DNA of 64,000 nt, from assembly GCA_035578155.1 (NCBI GenBank), contig JAPWDM010000001.1, positions 169,233,498 to 169,297,497 of the forward strand, read 5' to 3'. Below the pieces are notes generated by a model. The model was not told where the DNA came from, ran no database searches, and saw nothing but the letters and a program-made list of their open reading frames with translations. Each line of letters opens with the position of its first letter. The first letter of the stretch is position 1. Shown piece by piece: positions 33,678 to 45,618 of this stretch. Source of the stretch: Brachynemurus nebulosus (Eukaryota > Arthropoda > Insecta > Neuroptera > Myrmeleontidae). The translations under genes were made by a program, and so were the position numbers.

Positions 33678-34355
33678 ATTGGGGGACAGGTCTACCCACA
33701 TTGTCAATTTCCCATTGGGTGTCCTTAAAGACTAGAGACTACTGTACATAAATAATTATTTTTTCATTTCAGGCGGCTCCTTCCTTAGGCCCCCGATAGA
33801 GGCTTTGCCCCTTGCACCATACCGGGGGCTTCACCTTCTGTACCTAAGGGTGGGGGCTCCATCCTTATCAAACAAATGATAACATCATTTGTTCTCAAGA
33901 TATGCTAGACAAAAAATATATTTGCAAAAGACAATTTTTTTTTTAAATTTTGTAATAAAATACTGGCGTTTTTAACATCAAGGAAGGTTCTTAGGCCATT
34001 ATGTAATAATGTTATAGTAAAAATTCATATAATCTATGTTATCTTAATAAAGTAAATTCCGTTTTTTTACCACAAAAAATAAACCACTAATCCGAATTTG
34101 CTGAAAACTTTCTCCAGTCTTCATTTTTTTGATTACGCATCTAATGAAATTAGTACGGAGTTGATATCATCATTTGTTTTCGAGATATGCGAGACGAAAA
34201 AAATTCACAAACGAACGAACGAACTAACGAACGCACACACAGACATCACGCTAAAAACGATGGATTCGGATTCTAGTAACCTTGAAACGTGGAGATGTGT
34301 CAAAATTAGCGATTCGTAAAATCAGACCCATTACAATAACTTCCTATGGGAAGTT
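33678..34355 (+). repeat. ~0.7-kb dispersed repeat with terminal hairpin, copy 1
   Basis: Starts TTGGGGGACAGGTCTACCCA and ends with hairpin AACTTCCTATGGGAAGTT. Between lie AGGCCCCCGATAGAGGCTTT-like text, AAGGGTGGGGGCTCCA, ATCATTTGTTCTCAAGATAT, an (ACGA)n tract, and AAAACGATGGATTCGGATTC. The same order and orientation occurs at 51225-51950. The (ACGA)n/CACAGAC block is typical of insect retroposon 3' regions, but the class is not proven. No coding sequence. Confidence 0.8.
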
Positions 34356-35236
34356 AAAAAGCATAAGCAACTCGCAATAAAAAATAGTATGTGCAACTCG
34401 TTCGGTATTGTCGATTATCCACTCGAGCGAATGAGCACACTCACTTCGATCGTGCGCTCAACTTCACTTTCGTAGGCAATCGATAACTTCCTGCACTTAT
34501 TGCACAATATAAAATTGTTGTACGAAATTTATTTCAAGTCAACCATGTGCCAGGCCCCTACAAGTCAACCTTTTACATTCTGGTCAGTCCTTGTGCCCTG
34601 GATATGACACTCGTTCATCATCAGTCAAAAAAAAAAAGATATACAAAATAAATTCATAAGACTATACCAAACAACTAAATAACAAGACATTAAACAGATC
34701 TTTTATCAAATCCTTATGTCCATATAAATAGTTGGAACACATATAATATATATATAAATACATTATAGCTATAGCAAATATAACTCCGTAGTAAAGTGGA
34801 AAAGTGTCGAAGCATGAAAAACAAGTAAACAGCAAAATTGACATGTTTCGACAACGTAACATACTTTGAAGAAGTATTTCCATTTCACTTGTCTTCTTAT
34901 ACACAGAGGAAAACAGCGAACACAGCGACAAACTTTCAAACTGACGGTACACAACATATGAGGAAAAAACTTTCGAGTTATAGAAATATATATAGATATA
35001 TACCTACTTAGATTTTTTTTTAGTTCGTATGTTACATATATTGTGTAAGAGGGATAAAGAAAAACGATAGTGATTACGATCAGAAAAGTTTTTAGTTATT
35101 GATGAAAAAATTATAAGAAAAATAAAAAATGGTAAAATTTTATTTAAAAAAGATTTGTGCTAAGGTTTTAAAATTATGCAAGACCATCATTGAAACAAGC
35201 AAGTATATAATATGTAGCTTTTATTAATTTTTTATG
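34356..35236. other. AT-rich intergenic DNA, nothing firm
   Basis: Around 34385-34505 a mixed-composition stretch has ATCGATAA/TTGTCGAT words in partial inverted order. No supported gene. Confidence 0.35.
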
Positions 35237-35244
35237 CTATAGAT

Positions 35245-35404
35245 CAGTGATTCTCAAACCTTTTGGTTCGCGACCCCCCTTTGTACTTAAAAATTCCAAA
35301 AGACCCCCGAAATATGAAGAAATAGGTAGAAAATGTGTAGAAAATGGGTATGTAAATAATCTATAATCAATTGTATCCGTAACCCCCCACTTTGAGAATC
35401 ATTG
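35245..35404. mobile_element. hAT MITE, 160 bp, perfect 8-bp target duplication
   Basis: CAGTGATTCTCAAACCTTTT at the left and ACTTTGAGAATCATTG at the right are inverted. Both ends are flanked by the identical 8-bp CTATAGAT (35237-35244, 35405-35412). The interior has GGTTCGCGACCCCCC and AACCCCCC. CAGTGATTCTCAA termini with 8-bp duplications are diagnostic of hAT (Charlie-like) elements. Confidence 0.92.
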
Positions 35405-35716
35405 CTATAGATACATAAAAAAGTCAAAAATCCTGACTGCGTAAAAAGTCAAGTAAAAAGGTGAACACAATGTAATAAGAAGAAGGAAAATGAATAAAAA
35501 AGTAGAAGTAACGACATCAGACTTTTCTATTCAGTCTGGCACAACATGTATGCCTCTAACTGTTGTATTTTTTTATTTATTTTTTTTCTTTTTTTCTATT
35601 TCATCGTGTTTCCATCTTTTTTTTTATTATTTTACTTATACGGTTTTATTATTGGCTTCACACGTTCCTTCATAACCGTGACACGTTCAATAAAGTATTA
35701 TCTGTAAAATATATTT

Positions 35717-35943
35717 GAAGACGTGAGTGGATGAAGGTGCTATGTAACATTTTTTTCAAGAAGTCATTTTTTGAAAAATTTTGGAATATTCTACGCTGAA
35801 ATCTCATATATTACAATTTGTTTTCATTACGCCTAATAGTTTTGTAGAAATTCAATAATAAACATGTGTTATTGCATAGTAACACTTCTACTGTAAAATT
35901 ATAAAAATGTTATATAACACCTTCATCCACATAATATGTCTTC
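35717..35943. mobile_element. MITE 'GAAGAC-GTGGATGAAGGTG', copy 1
   Basis: Left end GAAGACGTGAGTGGATGAAG and right end CACCTTCATCCAC...GTCTTC are inverted. A second copy lies at 57052-57287 in the same orientation with shared interior (TAGTTTTGTAGAAATTCA, AATAAACATGT, TGTAAAATTATAAAAATGT). The target duplication is unclear and the superfamily is not assigned. Confidence 0.75.
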
Positions 35944-36908
35944 ATTTATGTATGCCATAGAAGTTTTCACTTTCCATTGAAAGTGCTGCAGCTTAAAACA
36001 GCTACTTATATTAACTGATTTACTTATTTTTTAAAATTTATTTTTGAGGAAAAGTAAATTTTAGATTTTTACTCATCATATTATTTTTGTAAATACATAT
36101 AAATTTTTATAATTTTTATAATTATTTAACCACCTAAATTATTTATCTATTGTTTATGAAAACCTTTTAAGAGATTAAAAGATTTTGTTATTTATTATTA
36201 TTAATTATTAACAAAACAGTGTTTTTTTTTTTTGGGTATAGACTGATTTATGAATTTCATTTTTAAAAATTTTTTTTTAAGAAAAAGTAAACTTTTTACT
36301 TATAGGTTTTGAAATTTACTAACAATGTTGCTCGCGAAAATAATGCAGCCATCTAAATTATTTATCCATTTTTCATGGAACACATTAAGAGATTAAAAGA
36401 TTTTAACATATTAATTATTAACAAAACAATAAACACAATATAAAAACGAAACATTGAGAATGAAAATTACACTTGCTTTAAACAAACAAACAAAAAACAA
36501 ACAACGAATTGTTTTCGAACGGGCAAAACACTAAATAAAATTGAATTTTCACGTTTTCACGCAATGTCAATTAAAAAAAAAAAAAACAGAAACGAAACAT
36601 CTATTGGGAATAATTTCAGCCAGCGAGTCAGTTTTCCAAGACGTGAACTTAGAGCAAGAGAGAGAGGTACATATCCAAGGACACGGAGAAAATACGTATT
36701 TTGTAATACTCGTATCGCATGTATAGCTATGTATCTTTATGTTGATACAAAATATTGAATTTATAGTCCCAGTTGGCATATCCTAGTTTTTATTGTTAAC
36801 CATTTTTGTAATCTTTTGTTACCGTATACGTCCCGAATTAGGCAGTTTTCTAATAAGCATATCAGTATTTATAAAAATTTAGACTTGACCCTTGATTGTA
36901 AAGAGAAA
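35944..36908. other. AT-rich intergenic DNA, nothing recognised
   Basis: Three overlapping open frames at 36541-36779 are mutually exclusive and lack family similarity. A partial local duplication (ATTAAAAGATTTTGTTATTT near 36174, ATTAAAAGATTTTAACATAT near 36393) is visible. Confidence 0.4.
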
Positions 36909-36916
36909 CTTTGATC

Positions 36917-37386
36917 TAGTGATGAGCAAATGCAAGACCAAGACCAAGACTGCCAAGTCTGAGTCTTGGTCTTGTTCTTGCATTAAGAATCTTGGTCTTG
37001 GTCTTGCTAGAGCAGTTTGAGTTTTGGTCTTGGTCTTGGTCTTGCAAAATGCAGTCTTGGTCTTGGTCTTGGTATTGCTAAAGAATGTTGCACTTTCTTG
37101 CATTTTTTTATTAGCGAATTTTTTCCTTCTAAAATCAGAATTTTCTCTCTTTACGGTATTAATTATACTTTTAAACTATTTAAATAATTTAGCAAGAGTC
37201 TTGCTTTTTCTTGCTATAGTCTTGGTCTTGCTCACTTGAGTCTTAGTATTGGTCTTGCAGCCGTACTTATAGTCTTGGTCTTGGTCTTGGTCTTGCGAAA
37301 TGCAGTCTTGGTCTTGGTCTTGGTCTTGCAAAAAATGCAAGACCAAGACAAGACTGCAAGACCAAGACTAATTTTGCTCATCACTA
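36917..37386. mobile_element. hAT MITE filled with CTTGGT hexamers, 8-bp target duplication
   Basis: Inverted termini TAGTGATGAGCAAA and TTTGCTCATCACTA; exact flanking duplication CTTTGATC at 36909-36916 and 37387-37394. The interior is dominated by (GGTCTT)n words: on the minus orientation near the left end (CAAGACCAAGACCAAGACTG), on plus in the middle, and on minus again at the right end. A ~100-bp unrelated AT-rich block sits at about 37095-37195. Open frames here (VLVLVLVL) merely translate the hexamer. Confidence 0.9.
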
Positions 37387-37394
37387 CTTTGATC

Positions 37395-38420
37395 TGTTTC
37401 ATTCAGACCTTTTATAATTTCAGTTAAAAAATTCTGTTTTATAATTAAAATTTTTGGAATTTGTAACATTCCATTGAATAATTTCGAACTTTTATTATAA
37501 TAATAACAAACGCAAAAATTTCAGATCTACGTTTTTGTTGAAAATAATAATATTTGAAACGATTAATCCCTGAAAATCTATATTAGAATTTCCCTACTTG
37601 TCGGCTTTTCAGCATTTCTGTAAAGTTAGCCGTCCCCAAATGAAAATCTGAAAAATACCCAAAAAATTACTAAATACCTAAAGGATAACCGTATTTGGCT
37701 GTTATTTAACTGTATAAAGACGTTTGACATTTTTCTATTCAGTCACATAAAAAAATTATGCATAAAATCCAACAAACAATGGAAGCGCTGTGTAGAACAT
37801 TTTTAACGTTATTCACAGTGCTCCTATGATTTTAAATATTTTACGAGGTTTTTAATAAATTTTAATTATATAAGATTTTTGTCAGCATGGTTGATGAACA
37901 CTTAATTTAGGTACACGCAATTCTTGTGTGTACCTAAACATGCTTTAAATTATCAAAAACACTTTTCTTACCTAAGGGACGGTTAGGTTTACGTAAATCT
38001 AACCGTACCTACTGTAATTTTTTCCTAACACACTTAAATAACACCTGAAATATATCTACGTATTTTTTTTAATTTTTATTTAGTATAGTATTTCGGGATT
38101 TTTTAGATTTTTGTTTTAGCAACGGCTAGTTTTATGACAATTGACGATTTTATTTTAGACAACAGTTATTGATATCAGTGGCTTCTAACGGAGTCAGTAC
38201 CGTCTATCGGTGCCGTTAAGGAGATCTATAAGGGGCTTGTTTGGTCGCTCCAAGTTTTATCAAAGCTTTTACGTATTTTTCCTGACAATAAGGCGAGACC
38301 TAAGAATGTGAAAGTTGTCCTTACAAACTTACAAACTATTTATTGGTGGAAATTGACAAAGAAAACATTTAGGTGGAAATTGACAAAGAAAACATAACCT
38401 ATGTAATATGTCGAAACGAG
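37395..38420. other. AT-rich intergenic DNA, nothing recognised
   Basis: A short palindromic stretch, TAACGGAGTCAGTACCGTC followed by CGGTGCCGTTA, lies near 38186-38218. No gene. Confidence 0.4.
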
Positions 38421-38422
38421 TA

Positions 38423-38953
38423 CAGTTAATCCTTTTTTTGTGCGGAGGAGGGGACCGCATAAAAAAATCGCACAAAAAAAATATATTCAAAAATATCATA
38501 AATAGCTATAAAAAGTATAGTTCGATCCAGATTGTATAAAAACCATTTTTTAAGCGGTTGGTCGGGACCGCATAAAAAAAGTTTTATCGAAAAAACATCA
38601 CTCAAAACGATCAAAACTTAGAAATTGCCTTAGAAGTTGCTTCTGTAAACAAGATAAAGCCTTAATTTACACGGAGGAACATTTTATTTCCTTTTTATAA
38701 TATTATGAAAATTTTGAAAAATACATGTGTAAAAAAAATTAAATGATGCAATAATTTATGTTCTTATACAATGTATTGATTAAATGCTTAAAAGTCGTTA
38801 AAAAGTATTTTTATCAAAGAAAGTTAGTATAGTAATTGTTTAAGTTCTTACTGTCTTGTGATTTTGATTCACATTATGCATTGTAATGGCCATTTTTTAC
38901 AAACTGCATAAAAAAATCGCACAAAAAAAGACCGCATAAAAAGAGTTCAGCTG
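38423..38953. mobile_element. Pogo/Tigger-like MITE, copy 1 (531 bp)
   Basis: Left CAGTTAATCCTTTTTTTGTG then CGG; right CCGCATAAAAAGAGTTCAGC then TG; flanked by TA (38421-38422, 38954-38955). The words GACCGCATAAAAAAA and ATCGCACAAAAAAA recur at both ends and in the middle (38452-38480, 38569, 38907-38941), giving several sites of one motif. No transposase. A partial copy lies at 63335-63813. Confidence 0.82.
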
Positions 38954-39000
38954 TATTTCGATATAGATACATTAAACAATAGCGAGTAAAAGAATCTTAA

Positions 39001-39353
39001 CACTAATCTATATTAATAAAGAGAGAACATTTGTATGTTTGAAGTAAACTCACAAAAGTACTGTATCGATTTTCAAAATTTTTTCACTGTTAGAAAGCTA
39101 AACTATTCGCAGACATATCATATGACATTATGAGGCCCTGCGAGGTCCTAAGGACCCAAAAAGCATTTAAAATTAACTACCAAACCGATTTAAAAATTTT
39201 TTTTTATTGTTGTTCAGGATTCTGGAGAAATTTCTTCTCAAATACTATTTAATTATGAAAGAAGTTAATGTGAGGTCAAAACTGGCCGTCAAGGTATTAT
39301 ATATAGATCTAAGAACGGCTTAAAATAAACAGCTAGACGGAACTTGAGTAGAT
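39001..39353. other. Intergenic DNA, nothing recognised
   Basis: Mixed AT-rich sequence with GAGGCCCTGCGAGGTCCTAA near 39131. No gene. Confidence 0.35.
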
Positions 39354-39540
39354 GATCGTAGTGATTATGGACCACTTGGTAGTAAGGTCTTAGTGATTGT
39401 GAAGCACTAAGTAGTAAGATCACAGTGATTATGGTTACTGGGTAGTAACAGAAGGTCATAGTGATTATGAATCGCTGGGTAGTAAGGTCATAATGATTAT
39501 GGACCACTGCGTAGTAAAATCATAGTGATTAAGTATCACT
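39354..39540. repeat. ~33-bp minisatellite, six units
   Basis: Unit GGTCATAGTGATTATGGACC plus ACTGGGTAGTAA. Unit starts fall near 39354, 39386, 39419, 39454, 39486 and 39518. The units diverge from one another, so the array is not newly expanded. Confidence 0.85.
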
Positions 39541-39658
39541 AACAATAAGATCGCAAAATGAATTTGGTTCTTTGTCATGTTTGAGGGGAATCACGTTTTG
39601 TTTTTGGTTTTTATTCATAATTGTTTATATATCAATCACCTATCAGCTACTACAGTGT

Positions 39659-39732
39659 ACAAATAATTATGTTAACTGATCTAAAATTGAAATTTGACTG
39701 TATCGAGAGATCTAAAATTGAAATTTGACTGA
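39659..39732. repeat. Short tandem duplication (~40 bp)
   Basis: GATCTAAAATTGAAATTTGA then CTG occurs twice, about 40 bp apart (39679 and 39710). Confidence 0.7.
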
Positions 39733-40132
39733 AACTTGCCTTTTATACTTTCCTAGATGACGCCAGGCCACCAATAATTTCTCAGAAAGACATTGTTGAG
39801 TCGGTATTCTTAACAATTACTCAAAGTTATTTAAATTTAAATTCTCCAGAGTAAACTTTTGTAACAAGCAAAATTATTCAGAAATCGTAAAATGCTTAAC
39901 ACTTTATTAAATTACAAACTTTTTAATAGTTCATGGAATTAAACAGTCAGAAAAAACAAATAATATCTTCGGAAGATTACTAATTTAATAAATGAACTGT
40001 ATTTAATTAATAAAAGCATAATAAGTCTCTTTACCCAAATGATATGTACTTTCAATCTCTTCACTTCAATCAAACTGTTTAGGTTTTTTCTATTATTTAA
40101 TGTTATTATAATTATATGTGACGTATATGTAT

Positions 40133-40326
40133 AGGGCAATGAAAAAAAATAACGGGCCCCGGGAATAAAGTAGTATATTTTTTTAAAATTTCTCACCGTA
40201 AAAATAAGTGACAAACAAAAGTTTTTACTATTCCCTGGCCTCGACCGACCATTACGGGCCCTCCCTTCAAACTGGGGCCCCGGGTTTACAACCCCGACTA
40301 TCCCACCCTCTCGTCGGGCTTGCATA
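40133..40326 (-). mobile_element. GC-rich fragment of a hAT-type repeat (tentative)
   Basis: On the minus strand: AAGCCCGACGAGAGGGTGGG, CGGGGTTGTAAACCCGGGGC, CCCGTAATGGTCGG, and later CCCGGGGCCCGTT. The abrupt G/C rise and GGGGCCC words resemble the ends of the element at 44053-44926 and similar insect hAT fragments. No partner end or target duplication was found. The 128-codon open frame across it is not recognisable as a protein. Confidence 0.3.
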
Positions 40327-41402
40327 TGTGGTCGTTATAACTCCCACCATTATTACAATTTTATTAATATATCTCTGAATTGTTTCATAGCATAGTGTAT
40401 ACAAAAGTACGTTTGTTTTTGGCAACAAATCACAATATGTACCTATTATGGACCAGAACCTTCGTCAATCAGTAGTCAAAATATATACATATTACATATC
40501 TCTTGTGTGCCTATCTACAAATATCTAAACCGACAATAACAATATAGTAGAAAAAGTGAGATCGCGTCTCATATTCGGGGTAGAAATGTGATAATGTCAA
40601 TACAACGTTTGGACCTTTGGGCCTACTTTTCTATCGTATCGTTGTCGCAGTGATGTCCGAACGAAACATTTTCCAGATATTATTATTATTATTATTGCTA
40701 TCATTGAAATGTTTTGGATATAATCTTCGAGAGAAAAGAATGGAAACACGAAAAGAAATTGTATTCTCTAGATAAATAGACGGGCATATTGAAATTCAAT
40801 GGGCATAATATTGCTGAACATAGATGTATATATGTGTGTTACGTATACAGGGGGTGAATCTAATTGCAATTATCTTATAGGAGGGCACAGAGCTAGGTAC
40901 ACCCATTTCTATACAAGTATGTTTTTTGAAAATTGCAATTTTTTTTTACGGCCGGATCGTTGTTGATTTATTGAAAAAAAAAATGTTCAAATAAGAGTTG
41001 TAGATACCGATAGGAACAACCGATTGCTATAGACATGATCCACCTCACAAATTACACAGTAAATAAATAAACATAGAAAAAATTAAATCTAAACTTTAAA
41101 AATTTAAAGCTTAAAATTCAATTTTTATTTAAAAATACAACGTATGTTAATTTTTTTATTTACATGGCGGCGGTTACAACAAATGGGAACACGAATATGA
41201 ATTTGTGAGACCACTACAATTTTTTTCGCGTTTCCATTCTTTCTGTTCCAGCACCCCTTGCGCAAGTATTAGGCCAAAACCAACTACCCTTGCACTAATT
41301 ATCTTACTGTATCGCATACATAATCTTGGTCTTGGGATTGGTTTACGTCTTGCTTAAAAACACTCTTACATTTTTAAGTTGTGTTACGAAAATCTCTTAC
41401 AT
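40327..41402. other. Intergenic DNA, one possible transposon end
   Basis: TACAGGGGGTGAATCTAATT at 40847 looks like a TA-flanked mariner-type terminus, but I found no matching far end. Nothing else recognised. Confidence 0.35.
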
Positions 41403-41506
41403 TTTAGCGAATTTTCAGAATGGAATTCAGCCATTACAGCCACTGTCATGACGCGATTTGAGCCCGGGACTATGCCATAAATTTGTTTTGAGGTTCCTAG
41501 AAACCG
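41403..41506 (+). repeat. Partial third copy of the (AT)n-centred repeat (left half)
   Basis: GCGAATTTTCAGAATGGAAT, GTCATGACGCGATTTGAGCC, TTGAGGTTCCTAGAAACCGA, in the order seen at 31964-32070. It stops before the (AT)n core. Confidence 0.75.
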
Positions 41507-44044
41507 AGCTACAATTTAAACTTCTGCTTTTCTAAATGAGTATCTATAATGGATCAATTGAAGAGATAACTGAAAAAAAAATTTTACCGAAGAGTATTTT
41601 TTGATTTTTTTTCAATTTATATGTTTTGCGGTCAAAATCCTTCAATCTTGTTTTTATGGATTTTCATCCTGTTATATATTCAAGAAACAAACTGTCATTA
41701 ACATATTCTAAATTACTACAGAAGCTGGTAATTAGATTTTAGGATATAGATATCGCACCCAAATTTCTCTAGTTTTTAATATTGTTGTATCACAAAATGA
41801 AACTAGTGTTTTGTTTTTCTAATAAACGAATATCTCAAAACCAGTTTTTTACTTATTTTCCAATGAAGTAGAGCTGAAATTCTATTTCTTTATTATACTT
41901 TGCTGTTATTTTTATGTGGTAATTTAATCTATTTAATAATTTTAAATTTCTATGTCGTTTAAAATAATCCTAGCACGAATTTTAAAAATGTGGTCTTTAA
42001 AACGCAATTACGCAAAAATATGAGACAAAACAATGGAAATTTGTGTGTTACTGATAGTTTTGAAGCATAATTTTTGAAAATATCGTATCTATTACTCTTA
42101 TTGGAACAATTTTTTGATTAATGGTTTAGCCGTAATAAAAATCTTAAAAAACTCATTCTGTATAATGGTTACCATTACAGCTATGGACATGAATAAATTT
42201 AAAAAATGTAGAAATATTGGAAATAGACTACTTTAACTTTTCCACTTATCAACACGTATTCATTTTTGCTAATGTTACACCAAAAAATTTGTCGCATTAA
42301 GTCTGGGCGTCAACAAACACCCAAAATCAAAATACTACCATCAGCTGAAATAGGCTGAAATTTACGTTATATAAAATCATTAAAAAACATTATCTTTGCC
42401 AGGCATGCCAAGTTCCGTTTGTACTTGACCCAGCTTTTTAATAAAACAAACAATCATGATACAACATTAAAAAAATTTCAATTAGAATTTTATATTACAT
42501 AATATACAACACACACTCACATCCACACACATTTATTTACTAAAAAATAAATATAAATAAAAAACTTATTTAATTATGTATCACAACGCGTAAAATAGAA
42601 TAATGAGAAAATTTAAAAAATATATTAAAAAATTTTTTCTTTTAAATTGTGTTTGTGTAAACTGTATCCATATGCATGTACATTGTACATACACTCAACG
42701 CTTTTTTTAACGGTTAATATGTTCCGTAGAAAAATGCGTAAAAAAAATTATATGTGACATCCAGCCGACTTTCGATATCAGTCCACTTACGGGGCTGTAG
42801 GAGAATATAATTCCAAGAATTCCTGTACCCCACTTCTAATTAGTAGTCGATCGCTGAAACTCGCACTCCCCCTACTTTTCAAGCGTGTGAGTGTGTACTT
42901 ATTTATAATCAAATAGCCCGGACGTTTGGTGTAGTATTACCATTCGTTAGAAGCGGCACAAAGTCTACCCATTTTTAATAAATGAATTTACTAATGTTTT
43001 CTAAATGCGTTCTCTAGTTTGTGTGACAGGAGTTTAAACGATTCTGTCAACACATATTTTCTTTAAAAAATTTTTAAAAATCTTTTGTAGAAATTGTAAA
43101 TAATATTGTTAGTCAAACAATGTTTGTAATATAATCCGCGCGATGAACGAACAAAACTTGTTTTGGTCAACTACAATGTATTATGTAAACACGGACTTAT
43201 AAAAAAAATATTTTAGTGAATAAAAAAATTCTGACAAGATGATTTATAAGTTGCACTATTAAATATCAACACCAATATTCGGGTCTTATAACGAGAGACT
43301 GAAACGAATTTTTTCGGTCATGGAGGGGGAATGTTTACAATAGAAATAGAAATAAAAATCAGTTTCGCAACTATTAATCGTTATTTGATCACAAGCGTGC
43401 ACGTTTATTACGGATTGAGTAAAAAATGCTATTCATCAGTATATATGTCAGCTATGTCTAACACAACTGTCAGGTTTGATTCAAATGAAGAATTTCGTTC
43501 GTTATTAACGGCCTCTGTTGGTTGTTTTGTTGTTATAAAGTCTGTTGTTAGCAGCTGTTTTTCTGGTTTCGATTACGTTGAAATTTTAATGTACGTTCCA
43601 TATCGGAATCATGAGTAAGAAAATGTTGTTTCATACTTGTAGCAGATTTCAAGCTCTGTTAAAATTAGAATTAAAATTTCTTTTTGAATTCGTGCTAGAA
43701 CGTGAAAATTTGTGCAAAAAAGTGTATGTACTTGTTTTTATTGCTGAACCGCGTGTTATTTCAAAATCGGATTAAAAAGATCGTGTAAAAAGTGAGTTGG
43801 GTGTACACGCACATACAGCAAACACAAAGAGGTGGGTACTTATGGTGTCGACAATGGCAGCGTTCGCGCGACCGTTCTTTGTTACCATAGCGCTTTTATT
43901 TCGCCTTCTTTTTTTTTTCATTAATATAAAAATAAGCAAATCATGAGTGACATTTTATCACACAAAGAACCGTTTTTTGTTTTGTTTTGTGTTTTATTTT
44001 TTAGTTACATTGCCTGTGACTACTTGCTTATTCAATGAAGCTAC
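41507..44044. other. AT-rich intergenic DNA, no gene recognised
   Basis: About 2.5 kb. An open frame at 43331-43618 (95 codons, MSAMSNTTVRFDSNEEFRSL inside) sits in a slightly less AT-rich stretch that continues to about 43900. I do not recognise it; an unannotated exon is possible but unsupported by motif or splice context. Confidence 0.35.
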
Positions 44045-44052
44045 CGTAGCTA

Positions 44053-44926
44053 CAGCCCCGGATCTACGATTTTTTAGAACCGGGGCAGAAACTTGAAAAT
44101 GGCGCCCCCCGTCTCCAACATTTGACATAAACTGTCAAAAAACTGATAAAAGTATATAAGTCCTTTATAAAACTTCAATTTTTCCCGTTACGGCAATGAT
44201 AAAAATTGAGGGTTTTGTAAAGGATCAATATAGGTACAAGTTGATTTTTTATTTTAATACATCTACTCCGAAAGCACTAAAACTTGTACAAATTTCAAAT
44301 TTTTATCACCAGCCCCATCAGAGATACAGGAGCGCAAAATTCCAAAATTTGGAAAAAGTTAGTTTTCGGAGGTTTGTAAATATTAAAGAATACAAGTTTC
44401 ACTATTGAAATAGTGTGTATTTGTTTCATAATGGGTAGTTGTACCCGTATAGCTATTCTCATAAAAAATACTAAGAGGTTTAAGTCATTCCTCCTATAAG
44501 AAAACAAAATGTTTTCTTATGGAAGGGACGAATATAGGTTAAATATGAACATCACCTAAAATAAAGAGACATTTATTACCTTTAAAATGGTTTTTATTTC
44601 AATTTCTTAGGATGAACGGCTTATGAAATATGTGCATTGGCGTAAATGGCTGTAAACAGAAAAATCAACGCAAATTGGAAAACAAAAATTGGCTACCACG
44701 CTTAAACGGTTCAAGATGATTTTTTTTAAGAATTGTTCTCATTACTTCAAATATAATAGAAACAACTACAAGAATATTAATTTCTTCTAAAATAGTCGAG
44801 TAACCAACTTTTTTTTAGACCATTTGATATAGACTGACCTAGTATGATTTTGGCGCCCCTTGAAACTGACAGCCGGGGTACGGGCCCCGGTTTGCCCCCC
44901 CCCCCCCCCCCCTTGATCCGGGCCTG
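44053..44926. mobile_element. hAT MITE, 874 bp, perfect 8-bp target duplication
   Basis: CAGCCCCGGATC at the left and GATCCGGGCCTG at the right, flanked by identical CGTAGCTA (44045-44052, 44927-44934). Subterminal AAAATGGCGCCCCCC (left) and TTTGGCGCCCCTTG (right) are also inverted. An 18-base C run lies near the right end (44895-44912). No transposase; short frames inside are not recognised. Confidence 0.9.
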
Positions 44927-45618
44927 CGTAGCTACTATATTGTGTACCTATATTGCGTACTGTTGCAATCATTTTGTGTATCTTGTGTATCGCATACCTG
45001 TGCTCGTATCAATGAAACTAGGGGAATCACATTACAGGACTGTATAATTTTTTTAAGGGATTTCTGTTATGTATTATGAAATGATTGTAAATATATTAAG
45101 AGGATAAGAATTAGGAGTTAAGTCATCAGGTACAAATGAATCAAAAATGTTTTCCTGTGTGCTCTGCTACCAGTCTCGGTAGGTGTTTCCATCTTCAGGC
45201 AGACTTTATTGATAAAAATATAAACAAAAATAAACATAATAATAAAATACAAACGTCAGAAAATAAAAGATATAATATTAAAATAAAATCCAGTGAGTAT
45301 ACGTTAAGCCTATGGTGTAAAAAACTGATGAAAATGATTGGAAGTTGACGACTTATAATCTTATATGCATTTGTTTCATAGAGATGTTGAGGGTAGAATT
45401 GCTCAAAGACGTGCGTGTAAGCGCTATCAGCTGTAGTTAAGTTCGTAGTAGGGTTTGCATTTGGGTGTACTCAAGCCCTAAGCGAGTGTGTAAAAAATTG
45501 TGGATAGCAGTGTGCCAGTGAGTGGTTCGATACCGCTTAAGTGTGGCAGTCACACAACAACTATAGCCGTGTTCAGATCGATTGTTATCAACCAGTTTCA
45601 ACAATAAGCGAATACATA

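Noticed and set aside
37024..37427. Open frames reading VLVLVLVL as membrane proteins
   Set aside because: They are translations of the CTTGGT hexamer in a hAT MITE.
40847..40900. TACAGGGGGTGAATC as a full mariner MITE
   Set aside because: Only one end is visible; no inverted partner was found within several kilobases.
45530..45545. GGTTCGATACC, a perfect match to a tRNA/SINE B-box
   Set aside because: No A-box at the right distance and no cloverleaf could be drawn from the surrounding 80 bases. An 11-base match by chance is plausible.
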